A DNA stretch of 64,000 nt from Scortum barcoo (Eukaryota; Chordata; Actinopteri; Centrarchiformes; Terapontidae): NCBI GenBank assembly GCA_023238725.1, contig CM041543.1, positions 24,125,010 to 24,189,009 of the forward strand, read 5' to 3'. The notes below the pieces were generated by a model. The model ran no database searches, was not told the origin of the DNA, and was given only the letters and a program-made list of their open reading frames with translations. Below are positions 34,845 through 48,575 of this stretch, piece by piece; the first letter of the stretch is position 1; each line of letters begins with the position of its first letter. The translations under genes were made by a program, and so were the position numbers.

Positions 34845-37800
34845 AATGGCTAATGACCAGCCTTACTCTTCATCATGTGAGTAAAATATATTGGTATTTT
34901 AACATGAGATGGCCCACAGTATAAGTTCTTTGCATTACAGTGTGTAGCTGTTTAATCAAAGTTGCTAATGAGGTGACTGTAAGAAACCATCAGTAATGTT
35001 TGAATGTTTTTTTCTCCTTTCTGTTGTTTGTCTAGTTTATGTGGGCAATGTAAAGGCTGTAGTGCTGAAGTGCCTCGATGATCAGACGTGCTTAAACATT
35101 ACAGACTAAAACTTAGTCATTTTGGGCGTGGCCATCATTTTAAGTGCATATATCCTGATTGTCCATGCGTTTTTAAGACTTGAAATTCATTTTTGACACA
35201 CTTATCAAGGAATCACAGCAATACCTTAAAGCACTCGGACGTATGTACCACATTTTCCTGTAATTTATGTGGCTATAGTGAACTTGCAACAGAGCATGAC
35301 TATTTTGCTGCACATAAGCCAGCCATAATTTGAAAAACAATGAGACAGTCACGTGTATGTTTAAAGGCTGTGAATACAAATCCAATTTATACAGCACCTT
35401 CAAGTCACACAAAAGTCGGAAGCACAACTTACATTCATTGATAAATTGATAGATTTTAAGGAGGATGTAGTCCGAGGAAGTTATTTAGCTGAAATGCTGA
35501 ATGGAACAATAGATAGAAAATATCCTTACACCAATGACTGAACGGTGTTCTTTGTCTTCTGTCATTTTCTTCTGTGCATAACAGATTAAGGCAGAATCCC
35601 AGCGTATTACAACACTTCCACTTGAGGCAACCTTCATGTCACAGTTGGAACAGTCTTTTACCACAGCTGACATCCATTTTCCAGAAGAAGGGCGGGCGAG
35701 GTTGTTTCTGGACAGAAAGTTGGCCAAACATCTGCAGATCTTACAAGAGGTAAATGTGTGTATATAATGTTGTTTAAAACTTTTCATATACCCACTTTCA
35801 CAGTTACTGTGTAACTGATATATCTAGTATATCTAGTACCATATGAATCCCCATTTTGCCTCAGTAATAGTCTGGATTATTTGCAAGGTGCAAGAAACAT
35901 TTCTAAGGGAATATTGTAGTTTCATTGAGGACAATAGTGGCACATGGACTACAGAAGCAGACTTGCCGGTTCAGTCATGTTTTCTCAGGTGGGGACAGTG
36001 AATGTGCAACACCTGCCTTGAGCAAAATGTTTATGATCCTTAGGTCAGTGGCCAGCAAATCAAACTGGATGTACTAAGCACCTGTAAAGAGGACAGCATT
36101 ATTATCAGTGACTGTCCCTGAATAAATAAAGTTAAAACAGTGCTTTCAGCCTGCACATTCATACCTCTCACTTTTTCTACAAACTAAGCCATTCGTCATT
36201 ACTGTTTTGTAGTTAAAGAAGAAGGCACTAATGTCATTTTTGAAGTCGGTCTATAGTGTTTAGATTACCACAGGTTAGAAACTTCAAATATTTGTTGTAG
36301 TTATTTATGTGTTCAGGAATATTTTAATTAATGAAATACCTTTACACAGGCTACGAGTGATGTTAGTCACAAAAGGGCAGCAGTCCTCAAGGCACTTTGT
36401 GTCTACCTTGGAGAGGATGATGGACATCTAATTCGGGAGTATATGGTAAGTCAGTGTAATGATTTTTTACAGTCAGATGTACTGTGAATTACAAACAATG
36501 TTTTTAAGATTAAACTAAAGTCACCTGTCCATTTGTTGTTACCGTCATTGGGTCTCCTCCATGTCTATTGTGTGTAAAACTGTGTAAAATGTACTGAGCT
36601 ATGATGCCGCACTATAATAAAACATTTGACAAGTTCTAATGTTTCTGATGTTGCCCCATCTGACAACACTTTAACCATTTAACATTAACGTTTTTAATAT
36701 GGTCATGTGCAAAGATAAGTATAAAATTGCCTTTTTTTTAACATATCGAATGATTGTCTGCTCATCCGTCAGACCGGTGCTCCTAAGTTGACGAGCTCCT
36801 TCACATTTTCTGGTTTCCCTCCACACACCTGATTTTTTAGAATGTAACCAAATGCTGATTTTGCCAAACTACCTACCTTTGATAACTTTCTGATAGAGGT
36901 TTGCTTTTTTGAGCCTCATTATTATCTTCTTCACTTGCATGATCACCTCTTTACTTCTCATATTGACAAGACAACTCCACCTAAATTTAAATGGCAACTC
37001 TCAATCACGTCTGGGTCACGTGTGAGCTCTTTTGTGCATGAACTAACATTAAAATGACACACAGCTGCCAAAAAACATTTTGTAACCGAGCATCCAATGA
37101 CTTTTGAATCCCTCTATGGGTCTATATCTCTACACTTTAATTTACATTGCATTATTTTATTTAAATTGAATTGAATGATCCTAAGCTCAGAGCCTGAAGA
37201 ACAAAAACTGAGTAACTGTTCAAATACTTCTGGTCTTGAGTGTAAAAGTAAAAAAAAAGCCAGCAATTTCCATGGGATGCATGTATTTTTCACAACTGTA
37301 CAGAGCTCTAGGTTACTTTTCTATAGTCAAAGTACAGTGTAAATCAGCAGCTAGAAGCTATTGTGCTAATCCACAAAATAAATATGGTATATTTACTGCT
37401 TCTCTGGAGTGTCAGTGATGGTCAATACTCTATTTTACCATCTTCAGTCCCAAAGCTTCATGTCAGTGATGATTGCTTATCATCAAGTAAAATATATGGC
37501 ATTCAAATGTTTTCTTTTTTCTCCTGTTTGCTTTAAATATACAGGGCATTGGAGCAGATGACATCCAGAGAGACATGCAGAGGATGACCATGGGCATTTA
37601 TGTCATCAACAAGGAGGGTGGAGAAAATGGACATAATGATGACATTGGAGCTTTTGTTGACGGAGTGATGATCCTGGACAACATTGGAGGTGCAGCCTGA
37701 GCTTGTGCATTGATGCTTGGAGTAATCTATGCACTGAACCTGGCCTACCCCAAGGACCTGAGATACTATTATGAGTTCATCCAGAAAGTGCTCCTAAGAA

Positions 37801-37865
37801 TGGATGGGGAAAGACTTTCTCCCAGAGTCCTTGGACTACAGAACAAAATCAGTGTTGCACTGTAG
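34845..37865 (+). pseudogene. C2H2 zinc-finger / SAMD3-like multicopy fish gene, decayed
   Basis: The exons resemble the large teleost family of uncharacterised proteins with N-terminal C2H2 fingers and a C-terminal domain often named SAMD3-like. A possible first exon starts with ATG at 34,854 (MANDQPYSSS). Finger exons at 35,037-35,450 read CGQCKGCSAE, CIYPDCPCVFKT, CNLCGYSELATEHDYF and TCMFKGCEYKSNLYSTF, with several stops and frameshifts. Well-kept exons follow at 35,585-35,749 (LEATFMSQLEQSFTTADIHF), 36,350-36,445 (HKRAAVLKALCVYLGEDD) and 37,545-37,865 (ADDIQRDMQRMTMGIYVI, ending LSPRVLGLQNKISVAL). An in-frame TGA lies at 37,698-37,700. Its cellular role is unknown and this copy is broken. 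Confidence 0.75.
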
Positions 37866-39100
37866 GAAATCTTCACCCACATTTGTAAACACAGTTAAGC
37901 TGCTTTATTGTATTGTTGGATTATGTGATGTCAAATGCAGCTTCAGAAGGTGTGGCAGGTTAAAGAGCAAGATGAGGAAACAAGTGTGTGCAGGATTGTA
38001 TTTACACAAGCACTTGTGAGGACATTACACCCAACATAAAGTCAGGAAATATTCATTTGAAATGAAAATTGTAACACTCAGTAAAGGCACTTGTTTCATT
38101 ATGTTCACTCACCATTTCAACAGAAGTGTTTGCAGTTTAAAGTGTTGAAATCTCAGGCAGGTCATCTGTGTTTGTTGTTTCCCAGCTTTGACTCGTTCTG
38201 GTACGGTTTGGTTTCTGTTAATGAGTGGTGCTGGAATATATGTTTTTCCCTTCTGTTATTTCTTTTTGTGGATGTTAAAAGTACATTTCTTTTTAAAAAG
38301 CATATGAAGAAAGGGTTAATTACCAGACCTTGTTTGGGAGAAGAAAAATTGTGCTCTGCATAGTCAGGAGTTATGAATCATTTTTATTATGGACTTTGTT
38401 ATTGAGTGTGTTAACAGAATCTGAGCAACAGCTTTATTTTATTTCTATTTAAAAGCTCACTTATGTTTTATTTGATTATAGAGGCTTTTAACAGCAAGCG
38501 GTTAAAGTTAATGTAGCATATAGTGAGTTTATATGCTGGTTTTTAGTTCATGAGACTGCACTTAACATTGGTAAATGTTTGGCATATTAATTAAAGTTGT
38601 TAAAACAGATTTTGTGGTTTTCTGAATATTGAATTTATTGAAAGTCAAACTACTATTGAACATGATTAATTAGAATTAACTTAAATGTATTATGTAGTAT
38701 TAAACAATTTAATTGATCTTAATGTACAATTAAATTATTAATAGCAATACAAAATATTTAAGTTCATTTAACATAAGTTTAGTTGAAATTACTAAAGAAA
38801 TTAGACTAATACACTCTAAAAAATCATTCAGGGGCTTAGTGAAAATCACAATTATAAAAAGGTATACTACCTTAATAAAATCTCTGAAAATCACTGAAGT
38901 GATTATTTGAGTTGGACATACCAAAATAAATGCTTAAAAATATAACAGTTAATTTAGTCTATATTTACATCTATTATTTAAGTTTATTTCACAAAAATAA
39001 ATGAATATTTGAGAAAGAAATGATATTTTTAAGATCTCCATAATATTTTCAGTAAATATCAGTGTGGAGTTATTAAAGCGCTCAGTTTGAAGAACTATAA
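37866..39100. other. AT-rich intergenic DNA
   Basis: I see no gene. Very AT-rich. The first 500 bases may be the 3' untranslated region of the preceding pseudogene. Confidence 0.45.
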
Positions 39101-39129
39101 TTATTACTCAGTCTAACTCAGCAGGCTTC

Positions 39130-39267
39130 ATCTCTCGCAGCAGCTTCAGGAAGTGAGTCAGTGTGACGTCATGACGCGCCGCTGTTCGCGAATGGACTCA
39201 TGGGAAATTTAGCTGCTGTGTTCAAACAGGAGGCCGCGGTGGAAATAACGTGGAGGAGTCAGACACT
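39130..39267 (+). promoter_or_regulatory. CpG-containing promoter and first exon ending in a GTAAGT donor
   Basis: A local CpG-rich patch containing TGACGTCATGACGC (a CRE/ATF-type site at about 39,160-39,173) and CGCCGCTGTTCGCG. A perfect donor GTAAGT follows at 39,268. This looks like a host promoter with a mostly untranslated first exon. It could belong to the C2H2 exon at 40,433 or to the CPSF3 fragment further downstream, and the sequence does not decide which. Confidence 0.5.
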
Positions 39268-40432
39268 GTAAGTAAAAAGATCGCAAAATCTAATTAAAAC
39301 TAACCCTGTCCTCCTGCATATAACTCTGTACGGTGTATTTTTAATATTAATGAATGAACTGATTGATTGTTTTAATACTAGTGCTGCTGTACATTAGCAA
39401 ACTTAGTTAATATCTTTGTATCCACCAAACTGCTCAGCTCACATACAGTTTATACAGCTAAAGTCTCCCAGAAATGGCTGTAAAATGAGCACTTTATTCA
39501 TATTTTAGCTCAACATGCACAGACATGTCGCTTTTTCACATCGGGGGAAATATCCAATGTCTTCTTTTTTTCTTCATTGATTTCATTTTATTGTTTCAGA
39601 GTTTACACTGCTTCATGCTCCTCATGTCCAGAAACAGGCCTTTTCCTCATATTGCATGAAACGAGCAGACTACCTCATTAACCCTCCGGAGTCTGCGGAC
39701 GCGCCTGTTTATCGTATTGATTATTGATTGTTAAACAGACTTGTGATCATTAATTTACGGTGCTTTTTCCTGAATATCGTCGTCACGTTTGGTGCAGGAG
39801 GAAACGGTAAACACGGGCTATTGTAAGGAAACACCTATTGACCTAATCAATATTACATTTATATATACAATATAATTATATTTTTAATGGTTTTTATTAC
39901 ACAGTTTTTATCATAAATATCTCCCCTAACAAACACAACCCATGCTGCTGTACATACTGTATATGCTGTACATAATATATACTGTACATACACACCTTGT
40001 ACAAAACACCTGAGGCATTGCTGCATTTTAATGTAAATAGCTATAAATCATTTTGAAGTTTGCTAAATTTGTACATAAGTTTTTTTAAATTTACCATTTA
40101 TATTTGTATTCAAAGTTATAAAAACTGGTTTATTAGACATGTTTGTGGTTTTTACAGTAAAAAAATCAATGTTTTTTCTGTTTGGATTTTATGGTTTTTG
40201 CAGGATTTTAGGTCCAGTTTGTTAATACAGTATGTCAAAATGAAAAAATAACTGTAAAATCACACATGTGAGGTTGTGCCTGAAAAGAAAACAATGACAC
40301 CAAACAAGGCATGTATTTATACATATAGATCTGTATGATAAAATGTATTCAAAAATGATGTACATGGATGGAAATGGCATTGAATCAGTCTTTTTGCACC
40401 CTACTGTAACACTGCTTATCCTCCTTTTTTAG

Positions 40433-40605
40433 GTGGCAGCTTTTGGGATGGCAGTGTAAGCTCTGCACATTTGAAGATTCTTCAAAAAGGGAGCTTCTCA
40501 AGCATTATCGAGTGAAGCACGGTACCTTTGGTCGTTATGGCTATTCAGTACCCTGTCTTCATTTAAGCTGTCCTTGCTCCTTTAACACAAAAAGAAAAAA
40601 ACATC
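40433..40605 (+). pseudogene. First C2H2-finger exon of a second SAMD3-like copy
   Basis: After acceptor TTTTTTAG (40,423-40,432) the exon reads WQCKLCTFEDSSKRELLKHY then CLHLSCPCSFNTK, the same finger pair as in the pseudogene at 35,040-35,190 but without stops. Homology to the family ends at about 40,595, where the sequence passes directly into a copy of the NLR B30.2 tail. Downstream exons of the family are absent. Confidence 0.65.
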
Positions 40606-40930
40606 CATCTCCTCCTCCTCCTCCTCTGTCTCTCACAGAGTAGCAGTGTATGTGGACTGTCCTGCTGGCACTCTGTCCTTCTACAGAGTCTCCTCTGACA
40701 CACTGATCCACCTCCACACCTTCAACACCACATTCACTGAACCTCTTTATCCTGGATTTGGGTTCTGGTCTGGTCTGGTTCCTCAGTGTCTCTGTGTCCT
40801 CTGTAGGAGGGAGACAACTTCCAGTCCTGGTTTAAATGTTGGTGGATGAGGCTTCACTTTGGCTTCATATTTGTCTGATTGTGTCTTTAATGTCAGAAAT
40901 GTTTTCTTAGAAATGATGAAATGATCTCAG
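40600..40930 (+). pseudogene. Stray B30.2/SPRY tail and 3' UTR of the NLR gene
   Basis: From the ACATCCATC(TCC)n stretch onward this is nearly identical to 62,488-62,815, the end of the right NLR gene. It keeps VAVYVDCPAGTLSFYRVS, LIHLHTFNTTF and EPLYPGFGF, the stop region and the first part of the untranslated sequence. It lacks the first half of the B30.2 domain and so cannot fold as a full SPRY domain. Confidence 0.85.
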
Positions 40931-41094
40931 GCCTGAACTTGTTTTGTTCTCGCATTGCAAAGATGTAAATTCCAACCACTGAGCTTCTGTACTGACAAGA
41001 TGGAAATGAGTAAATTATACTTCTTGATTTTTTCTTTTTAATGGGTTTTTATGACTCTGTTTTTATGTATTTTATCTTTTTTCTTCCTTTCCCT

Positions 41095-41170
41095 TTTGAT
41101 TTCCTGTTTGCTGTTGTGACTCTGCAGTGTTCCCCACTGAGGGATTAATAAAGGATTATCTTATCTGAAA
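41095..41170 (+). mobile_element. LINE 3' tail remnant
   Basis: TGTTCCCCACTGAGGGATTAATAAAGG followed by ATTATCTTATC is the kind of 3' end seen in fish CR1/L2-like LINEs. Nothing else of the element remains. Confidence 0.4.
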
Positions 41171-41324
41171 ACAGAAGCCTGGACTTCTTGACTCAGACTG
41201 GACCTCCACAAGCGCAGTCAGAAGTTAACACCATACTGAAGCAGCATTTTAAAACCAGTTATCTTAAAACTAAAAATTACCATCAGGATAAAAATATAAA
41301 TTAATTAGCATTATGTAATTATTA

Positions 41325-42679
41325 CAGTGGATATAAAAAGTCAGCACACCCCTGTTCAAATGCCAGGTTTTTGTGTAAAATACACAAAATGTAAAAAAAT
41401 GACACCAAGATAAATAATTTCACAAGTTTTTCCACCTTAAATGTGACATATAACCTGTACAACGCAATTGAAAAACAAATTGAAACCTTTTACAGGGGAA
41501 AAATGAAAAAAATAAAAACTTAAAATAACCTGGTTGCATAAATATGCACACCCTTAAACTAATACTTTGGCTTTAATTACAGCACTCAGTCTTTTTGGGT
41601 AAGAGTCTATCAGCGTGGCACATCTTGATGTGGCAATATTTGCCCACTCTTCTTTGCAAAACTGCTCCAAATCTGACAGATTGTGAGGGCATCTCCTATG
41701 CACAGCCCTCTTCAGATCACCCCACAGATGTTTGATCGGATTCAGATCTGGATTCTGGCTGGGCTGTTCCAAAACCTCAATCTTATTCTGGTGAAGCCAT
41801 TCTTTAGTTGATTTGGATGTGTGCTTTGGGTCATTGTCGTGCTGAAAGATGAAGTTCCTCTTCATCTTCAGTTTTCTAACAGAAGTGGGAAGGTTTTGTG
41901 CCAACACTGACTGGTATTTGGAACTGTTCATAATTCCCTCCACCCTGACTAAAGGCCCCAGTTCCAGCTGAAGAAAAACAGCCCCAAAGCATGATGCTGC
42001 CACCACCATGCTTCACTGTAGGTTTGCTGTTCTTTTGGTGATGAGCAGTCTTGTTTTTGCGCCAAATATACCTTTTGGAATTCATGGCCAAAAAGTTCAA
42101 CCTTAGTTTCATCGGACCACAACACATTTTCCCACATGCGTTTGGGAGATTTCAAATGTCTTTTTTCTTCACTGTGTTGCATGGTATATTTAATTCCTTG
42201 GAAATTTTTTTGTACCCTTCTCCTGACTGATATCTTTGAACAATGAGATCCCTCTGATGCTTTGGAAGCTCTCTGCGGACCGATGGCTTGTGCTGGAAGA
42301 TGTGGCTACAAAAATGTGAAGAAAAGCCTACTAGAACAGCTGAACTTTATTTGGGGTTAATCAGAGGCACTTTAAATGGTGACAGGTGTGTGCTGACTCC
42401 CATTTAACATGAGTTTGAATGTAATTGGTTAAATACTGAACACAGCCATACCCCCAGTTATAAGAGGGTGTGCACACTTGTGCAACCTCATTATCTCAGT
42501 TGTTTATTTTTACTTTACCTCCCTAAAAGATTGTCAGTTTGTTTTTCAATTGCATTGTACAGGTTATAGGTCACATTAAAGGTGGAAAAAGTTGTGAAAT
42601 TATTTATCTTGGTGTCATTTTTTTACATCACAAAAACCTGGCATTTGAACAGGGGTGTGTAGACTTTTTATATCCACTG
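41325..42679 (-). mobile_element. Tc1/mariner transposon with intact TIRs
   Basis: A 1,355-bp element bounded by TA duplications (41,323-41,324 and 42,680-42,681). The ends are inverted repeats beginning CAGTGGATATAAAAAGTC, and homology continues inwards for about 130 bp. It contains one transposase gene on the minus strand with frame breaks. Confidence 0.95.
41554..42300 (-). pseudogene. Tc1 transposase, inactive
   Basis: Read on the minus strand. The first catalytic Asp is in VLWSDETKVELFG (about 42,140), the second in FQHDNDPKHTS (about 41,835). The third catalytic residue, expected as Glu in the NPIEHLW motif, is Lys (codon AAA at 41,731-41,733). Frameshifts near 42,000 and 41,950 split the central region (HGGGSIMLWGCF). 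The N-terminal paired-like DNA-binding part (42,180-42,300) is only partly preserved. A cut-and-paste enzyme lacking the DDE glutamate cannot act. Confidence 0.85.
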
Positions 42680-42875
42680 TAGGTAATTGTATTATTATTA
42701 TTATTATGATTCTATTCATTTTAATTGTAATTAAAAATTAAAAATGTGCTTTTCCTTTGAGTTTAGTGAGTTGCTGTTCCTTATGTTGAGGAGTTTTATC
42801 TTTGAGAGTAAACAGTGAAACTTGTGGATGTTAGTGAGACATTAAAGTGATGTTTCTCTGTGTGTTTGTGTCCAG

Positions 42876-44230
<1,355 letters not shown>

Positions 44231-44239
44231 ATCATGAAA

Positions 44240-44870
44240 CTTCAATCTGCTACTGCTACTGCTACTTAATACTACTTAATACTAATACTTAATACTACTG
44301 CTACTGCTACTTAATACTACTAATACTACTAATACTAATACTTAATACTGCTACTTAATACTACTTAATACTACTAATACTAATACTTAATACTGCTACT
44401 ACTACTACTTAATACTACTAATACTAATACTTAATACTACTTAATACTACTAATGAAACTTAGAACTAATACTTAATACTGAAAATAAAAACTACTTAAT
44501 ACTACTTAATACTGTATACTACTAATACTAATACTTAACTGCTACTGCTACTGACCTTAATACTAACACCAACTACTTAATACTACTAATACTAATACTT
44601 AATACTGCTACTGCTACTTAATACTACTTAATACTACTAATAATAATACTTAATACTACTAATACTTAATACCACTAATACTATTACTTAATACTGCTAC
44701 TTAATACTACTTAATACTAATAATAATACTTAATACTACTAATACTAATACTACTTAATACTACTTAATACTACTTAATACTACTGCAACACACACCCCT
44801 ACTGAACACACAACGCACACACACTACTACTTAATACTACTTAATACTACTTAATACTTCTTGATGTTTT
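44240..44870. repeat. Complex TACTACTTAATACTAATACT minisatellite
   Basis: About 630 bp built from TACTACT, TAATACT and GCTACT words in changing order, forming a higher-order array with a short ACACAC interruption near 44,790-44,825. No coding potential. Confidence 0.95.
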
Positions 44871-45008
44871 CAGGAATAAAAGGTTAAAAAAAGAAGAAGC
44901 TGCCACTGAAATGTTTTGTGTTGAAATGAAAGAAAGGACAGTTCCATTCATGTTTCCAGTTCAAAGCATCGTCTCAGTCCCAGTGTGTGATTATTGTCCT
45001 CATGTCTC

Positions 45009-48000
45009 CAGAGATGTAAAGTAACGAAGTAGGACTACTTCACTCCTGTACTTAAGTATTAAAATGCCGAATCTGTACTTTATTGGAGTATACTTCCACT
45101 TTTACTTCACTACATATTTTTGATGAGTTGAATACTTTTACTCTGATACATTTTCTAAAAGTAACATCGTTACTCGTTATTATAGTTTGACGGACCATGA
45201 CCGTATCTCTGCCAACCGACTACAAGCATGTTTGGTGGAGCTGGCTTGTCATTGGGTGATGTTCAGTTTGATCTCGCCCTGCCTCTCGGTTTGCAGAACT
45301 GTATGGACAGAACGCTTCTAACCTGACGTTCCAGGTGGAAGAAGAGGCCCCGCCCACCCCCTCGACTTCAAGCGGTCGTGGCGGCAAAGGGGAAGAAGGA
45401 GAGCACCCTGCACTGGCCCTACTTAGCGTGCATGTTTTCTTATGTTGGAGTGAAGGATAATTCCTATCGAATGAAGTGTTTACTCTGAAAGAAAGAATGC
45501 GAAATAATGGCCTTTAAAATTTCCCTTCTAACTTGAAAAAGCATATCAAAGTAAGCTACAATACATTAGATAAAATGACACACTAATATGAGCTAATTAT
45601 TAGTAGCTAGCGCTAGCTGTCAGCCGCTCTGGCTACAACATGGCATGCATGCCCAGACATGCCGTGATGAATGTTACCTTAACATTATTTTATCATAGAG
45701 GCTGTGTCGATCTGTTTGTGAATAATAGTTTGTTTTTTGATTTATCATCCCCAATTTTAACTCTAAAATTTTGTGATATGTGTAGCCTAAGCCAATTTGT
45801 AAACCATATTTCTTATTTGAGCTGTAAAATGTGGTAAGGAAATGTGCTGATAAAATATAGTATTTCAAGTATCGTAAACTCGCACCCATTTTTCATGATG
45901 CAGGGTTGGTATTGATTGAACTAATCAATTAATTGCCTACTGAGTTTTACACACTTATGACAGAGAGGTTAAAGGCAGAGCAGTAATGAAGGATCTTTGT
46001 TTATGGGTTGCTTGCTAAACTCTTTTGATATACAGTGGAATTAGTTGCTTAAGTACGAATATGTAGGCATGTCTGATTAAACCCTTGTGCCACTGGTAAT
46101 TGTTCCACAGTGTCAACCCTGGATCAGAGCAGTTATTACACTTAACAATAATGTTGCTCTTTGAAAAATTCTGTTCAAGTAAAACTTTTTATTTGTTTGT
46201 TTGTTTGTTTCAGAGCAAGCATGACTGCCACCTGCAAAGATATGAGGAACTCACCTCAGCTAAGAGAAAAAGGCAGACTGGGGTTCCTTCCACCTCCATC
46301 AAGCAGGCCACGTTAGTGAGTACCTTGGACTATGCCTCAGAGATCAATTGATAAGGCCATTGTTTGTTTGTGGTCCAAGGACTACAGCCATTCAACATTG
46401 TTGAACAAGAAGCGTTCAGAGAATTTGTGGGAGAACTTGTGCCAAGTTGCAGAATTATGTCAAGACCAACCCTTACATCAATGATTGATGATGCTGCTAA
46501 ACAAATGAAGGTTGCAGTTATTGAGGCCATGAAAAAAGTTGACCACATTACAACCACTACAGACTGCTGGTCGGCCAGGCGCAGAAGCTTTTTTTGGGGT
46601 CACTGCACATTGGCTGGACCCTGATAGTTTAAAGAGATGCTCAGTAGCCCTGGCCTGTAAACGATTAAGAGGCTCTCACACATTCGATCTAATGTGCTAA
46701 ATGACATCCATGCAGAGTTTGAAATTCGAGGAAAGATAGTCAGAACAAAGACAGACAATGGCTCCAACTTCATCAAAGCTTTCAAAGTCTTTGGTGAAGA
46801 GGAAATTAACTGTGCTGGTGCTCCAGTTGAGGAAGAAGAGGAGGAAGAAGAAACAGACAGAGATGAGGATGTAGAGTTTGTTGATACATCTTCTCTTTTG
46901 GATCAGGACGATGGTTTCCAGCTCCCGAAGCACCATCGCTGTGCATGCCACATTCTTAACCTCATAGCTACCGTTGATGCCAACAAGGCAGTGTCCAATG
47001 AAGCGTACAAAAAATTGTACTGAAACTAAAAAAACTACTCTGCACTTGGCCAATGGATGGCACTTTGGAATAAGTGTGGAAGATCCACAATCGCAGCTGA
47101 AATGGTTGAAGATGCCTGCTCCCTCCAGCTTGTGCGTCCTAATATAACAAGATGGAATTCTGTGTTCATGGCTGTGGAAAGACTGCTCAGGATAGTCAAA
47201 GAGAAGGGAGAGGCAGCAATGAGAGTTGTCTGCACAGATTTGAAGGTTGTAATGTAAGTCTGAAATATAGTACTCTTTCTGTTTAACCTACTGCTGGTCC
47301 ATATGGTTTACTTGGACAACATTGTACTTTTACTATTTAATAGAATGATGACAGTGCTGTTTCTGTCTCATATTGTGTATATGTTGTTGTTTTTTTTTTA
47401 ATCACAGGTTTAATCCAGCTGAACTCACATTCCTCACAGAGTATGCTGCTGTCATGACTCCAGTCGCCCAAGCAACAAACATCTTGCAAGCCGAAACTAA
47501 TGTCTAGATGGGGTGGCTGCTCCCAACGGTAAAGTTCCTGACAATCAAGCTGGACAAGTTCAGGCTGCCTTAAGTATTGCAAGCCTCTTGTTGATGCCTT
47601 GCAGACGGGCATTCAGAAACGCTTTGGGCCCATGATGGAAGACCTGAGCTGGTGGCAGCTGCGATTCTCCTTCCAAAATTCCAGACAAATTGGACACAGG
47701 AAGATGACACAATCAAAATGGGTAAGCAAGAATAGTAAATGGGTGTAGTATGTATTTGACCCATTTACAATCACAATAGTAACAGAAGCACATATAAAAG
47801 AAGAATATAGCAAAACAAAGGATGGGCAGGAGTTATTTTAAGATCTTACGATAAAATGAAAATGACTTTAAATAGACTATAAATAGAAAATTATCGGTTA
47901 CAGTCACAACATGTTTGAAAGTATTGTCGTTATTTATAATATACTCTTCACTTATTTATAATATACTCTTCACTTGACTTAAACAACACATTGAAGATCC

Positions 48001-48575
48001 CTCTCTTGATTTCAGGAATGGACTACAACAAACAACACATTGAAGATCAGCATTGCAGAATTAGACTTCAGCTGCAGGAGAGCGAGACTGAATTTCACTC
48101 AATTTTGAAAATCAGCTACTTTTGAGAATAAACAAAAAAATTTCTGCATTCTGAAAAATGACTGTGCTTTATGCATACAAGTTGCATACAGAAGGAAATA
48201 AGCTGTGGTGGGAGACGCACAAGATATTTGTTCTGTTTTGTTTACAAAGCGTTAATCTCAGTGTTTAAGGTTCTCTGATCACTTGCTTTGTTGGGTGTCG
48301 TTCAGACTAAACAATGTGATATTCAAATTTTCAGCTGCTTTCTTTATTACCAACATTACATATTAAAACTTCATACTTATACTTTTACTTTCAATACTTG
48401 AGTACATTTTAAAGACGACTTTTCATACTTAAGTACAAAAAATATTGAATACTTTAATACTTCAACTTGAGTACCGTGCTTAAAGAAGACTTCTACTTCT
48501 ACTCAAGTCATTTTTTGGTAGAGTATCTGTACTTTTACTCAAGTCTGGGCCTCTGCTACTTTTTACATCTCTCTG
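45009..48575 (+). mobile_element. hAT transposon, nearly complete
   Basis: The ends are imperfect inverted repeats: CAGAGATGTAAAGTAACG on the left and the complement of AGTTTTTACATCTCTCTG-like sequence on the right. Both have subterminal blocks full of TACTTAAGTA and ACTTTTACTC motifs typical of fish hAT elements. The interior holds a broken hAT transposase (46,214-48,060). I could not confirm an 8-bp target duplication. The right end abuts a LINE fragment. Confidence 0.75.
46214..48060 (+). pseudogene. hAT transposase, frame-broken
   Basis: The reading begins at an acceptor-like TTTCAG with SKHDCHLQRYEELTSAKRKR (a partial BED linker), then GLQPFNIVEQEAFREF, then RPTLTSMIDDAAKQM and TTDCWSARRRSF (the first catalytic Asp region), then KTDNGSNFIKAF (the second catalytic Asp region), then the CHILNLI and ITRWNSVF segments of the hAT domain. 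The C-terminal dimerisation domain is very short or missing. Stops and shifts occur near 46,350, 46,600, 47,023 and 47,505. An acidic insert (EEEEEEE) follows the second Asp. Inactive as read. Confidence 0.75.
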
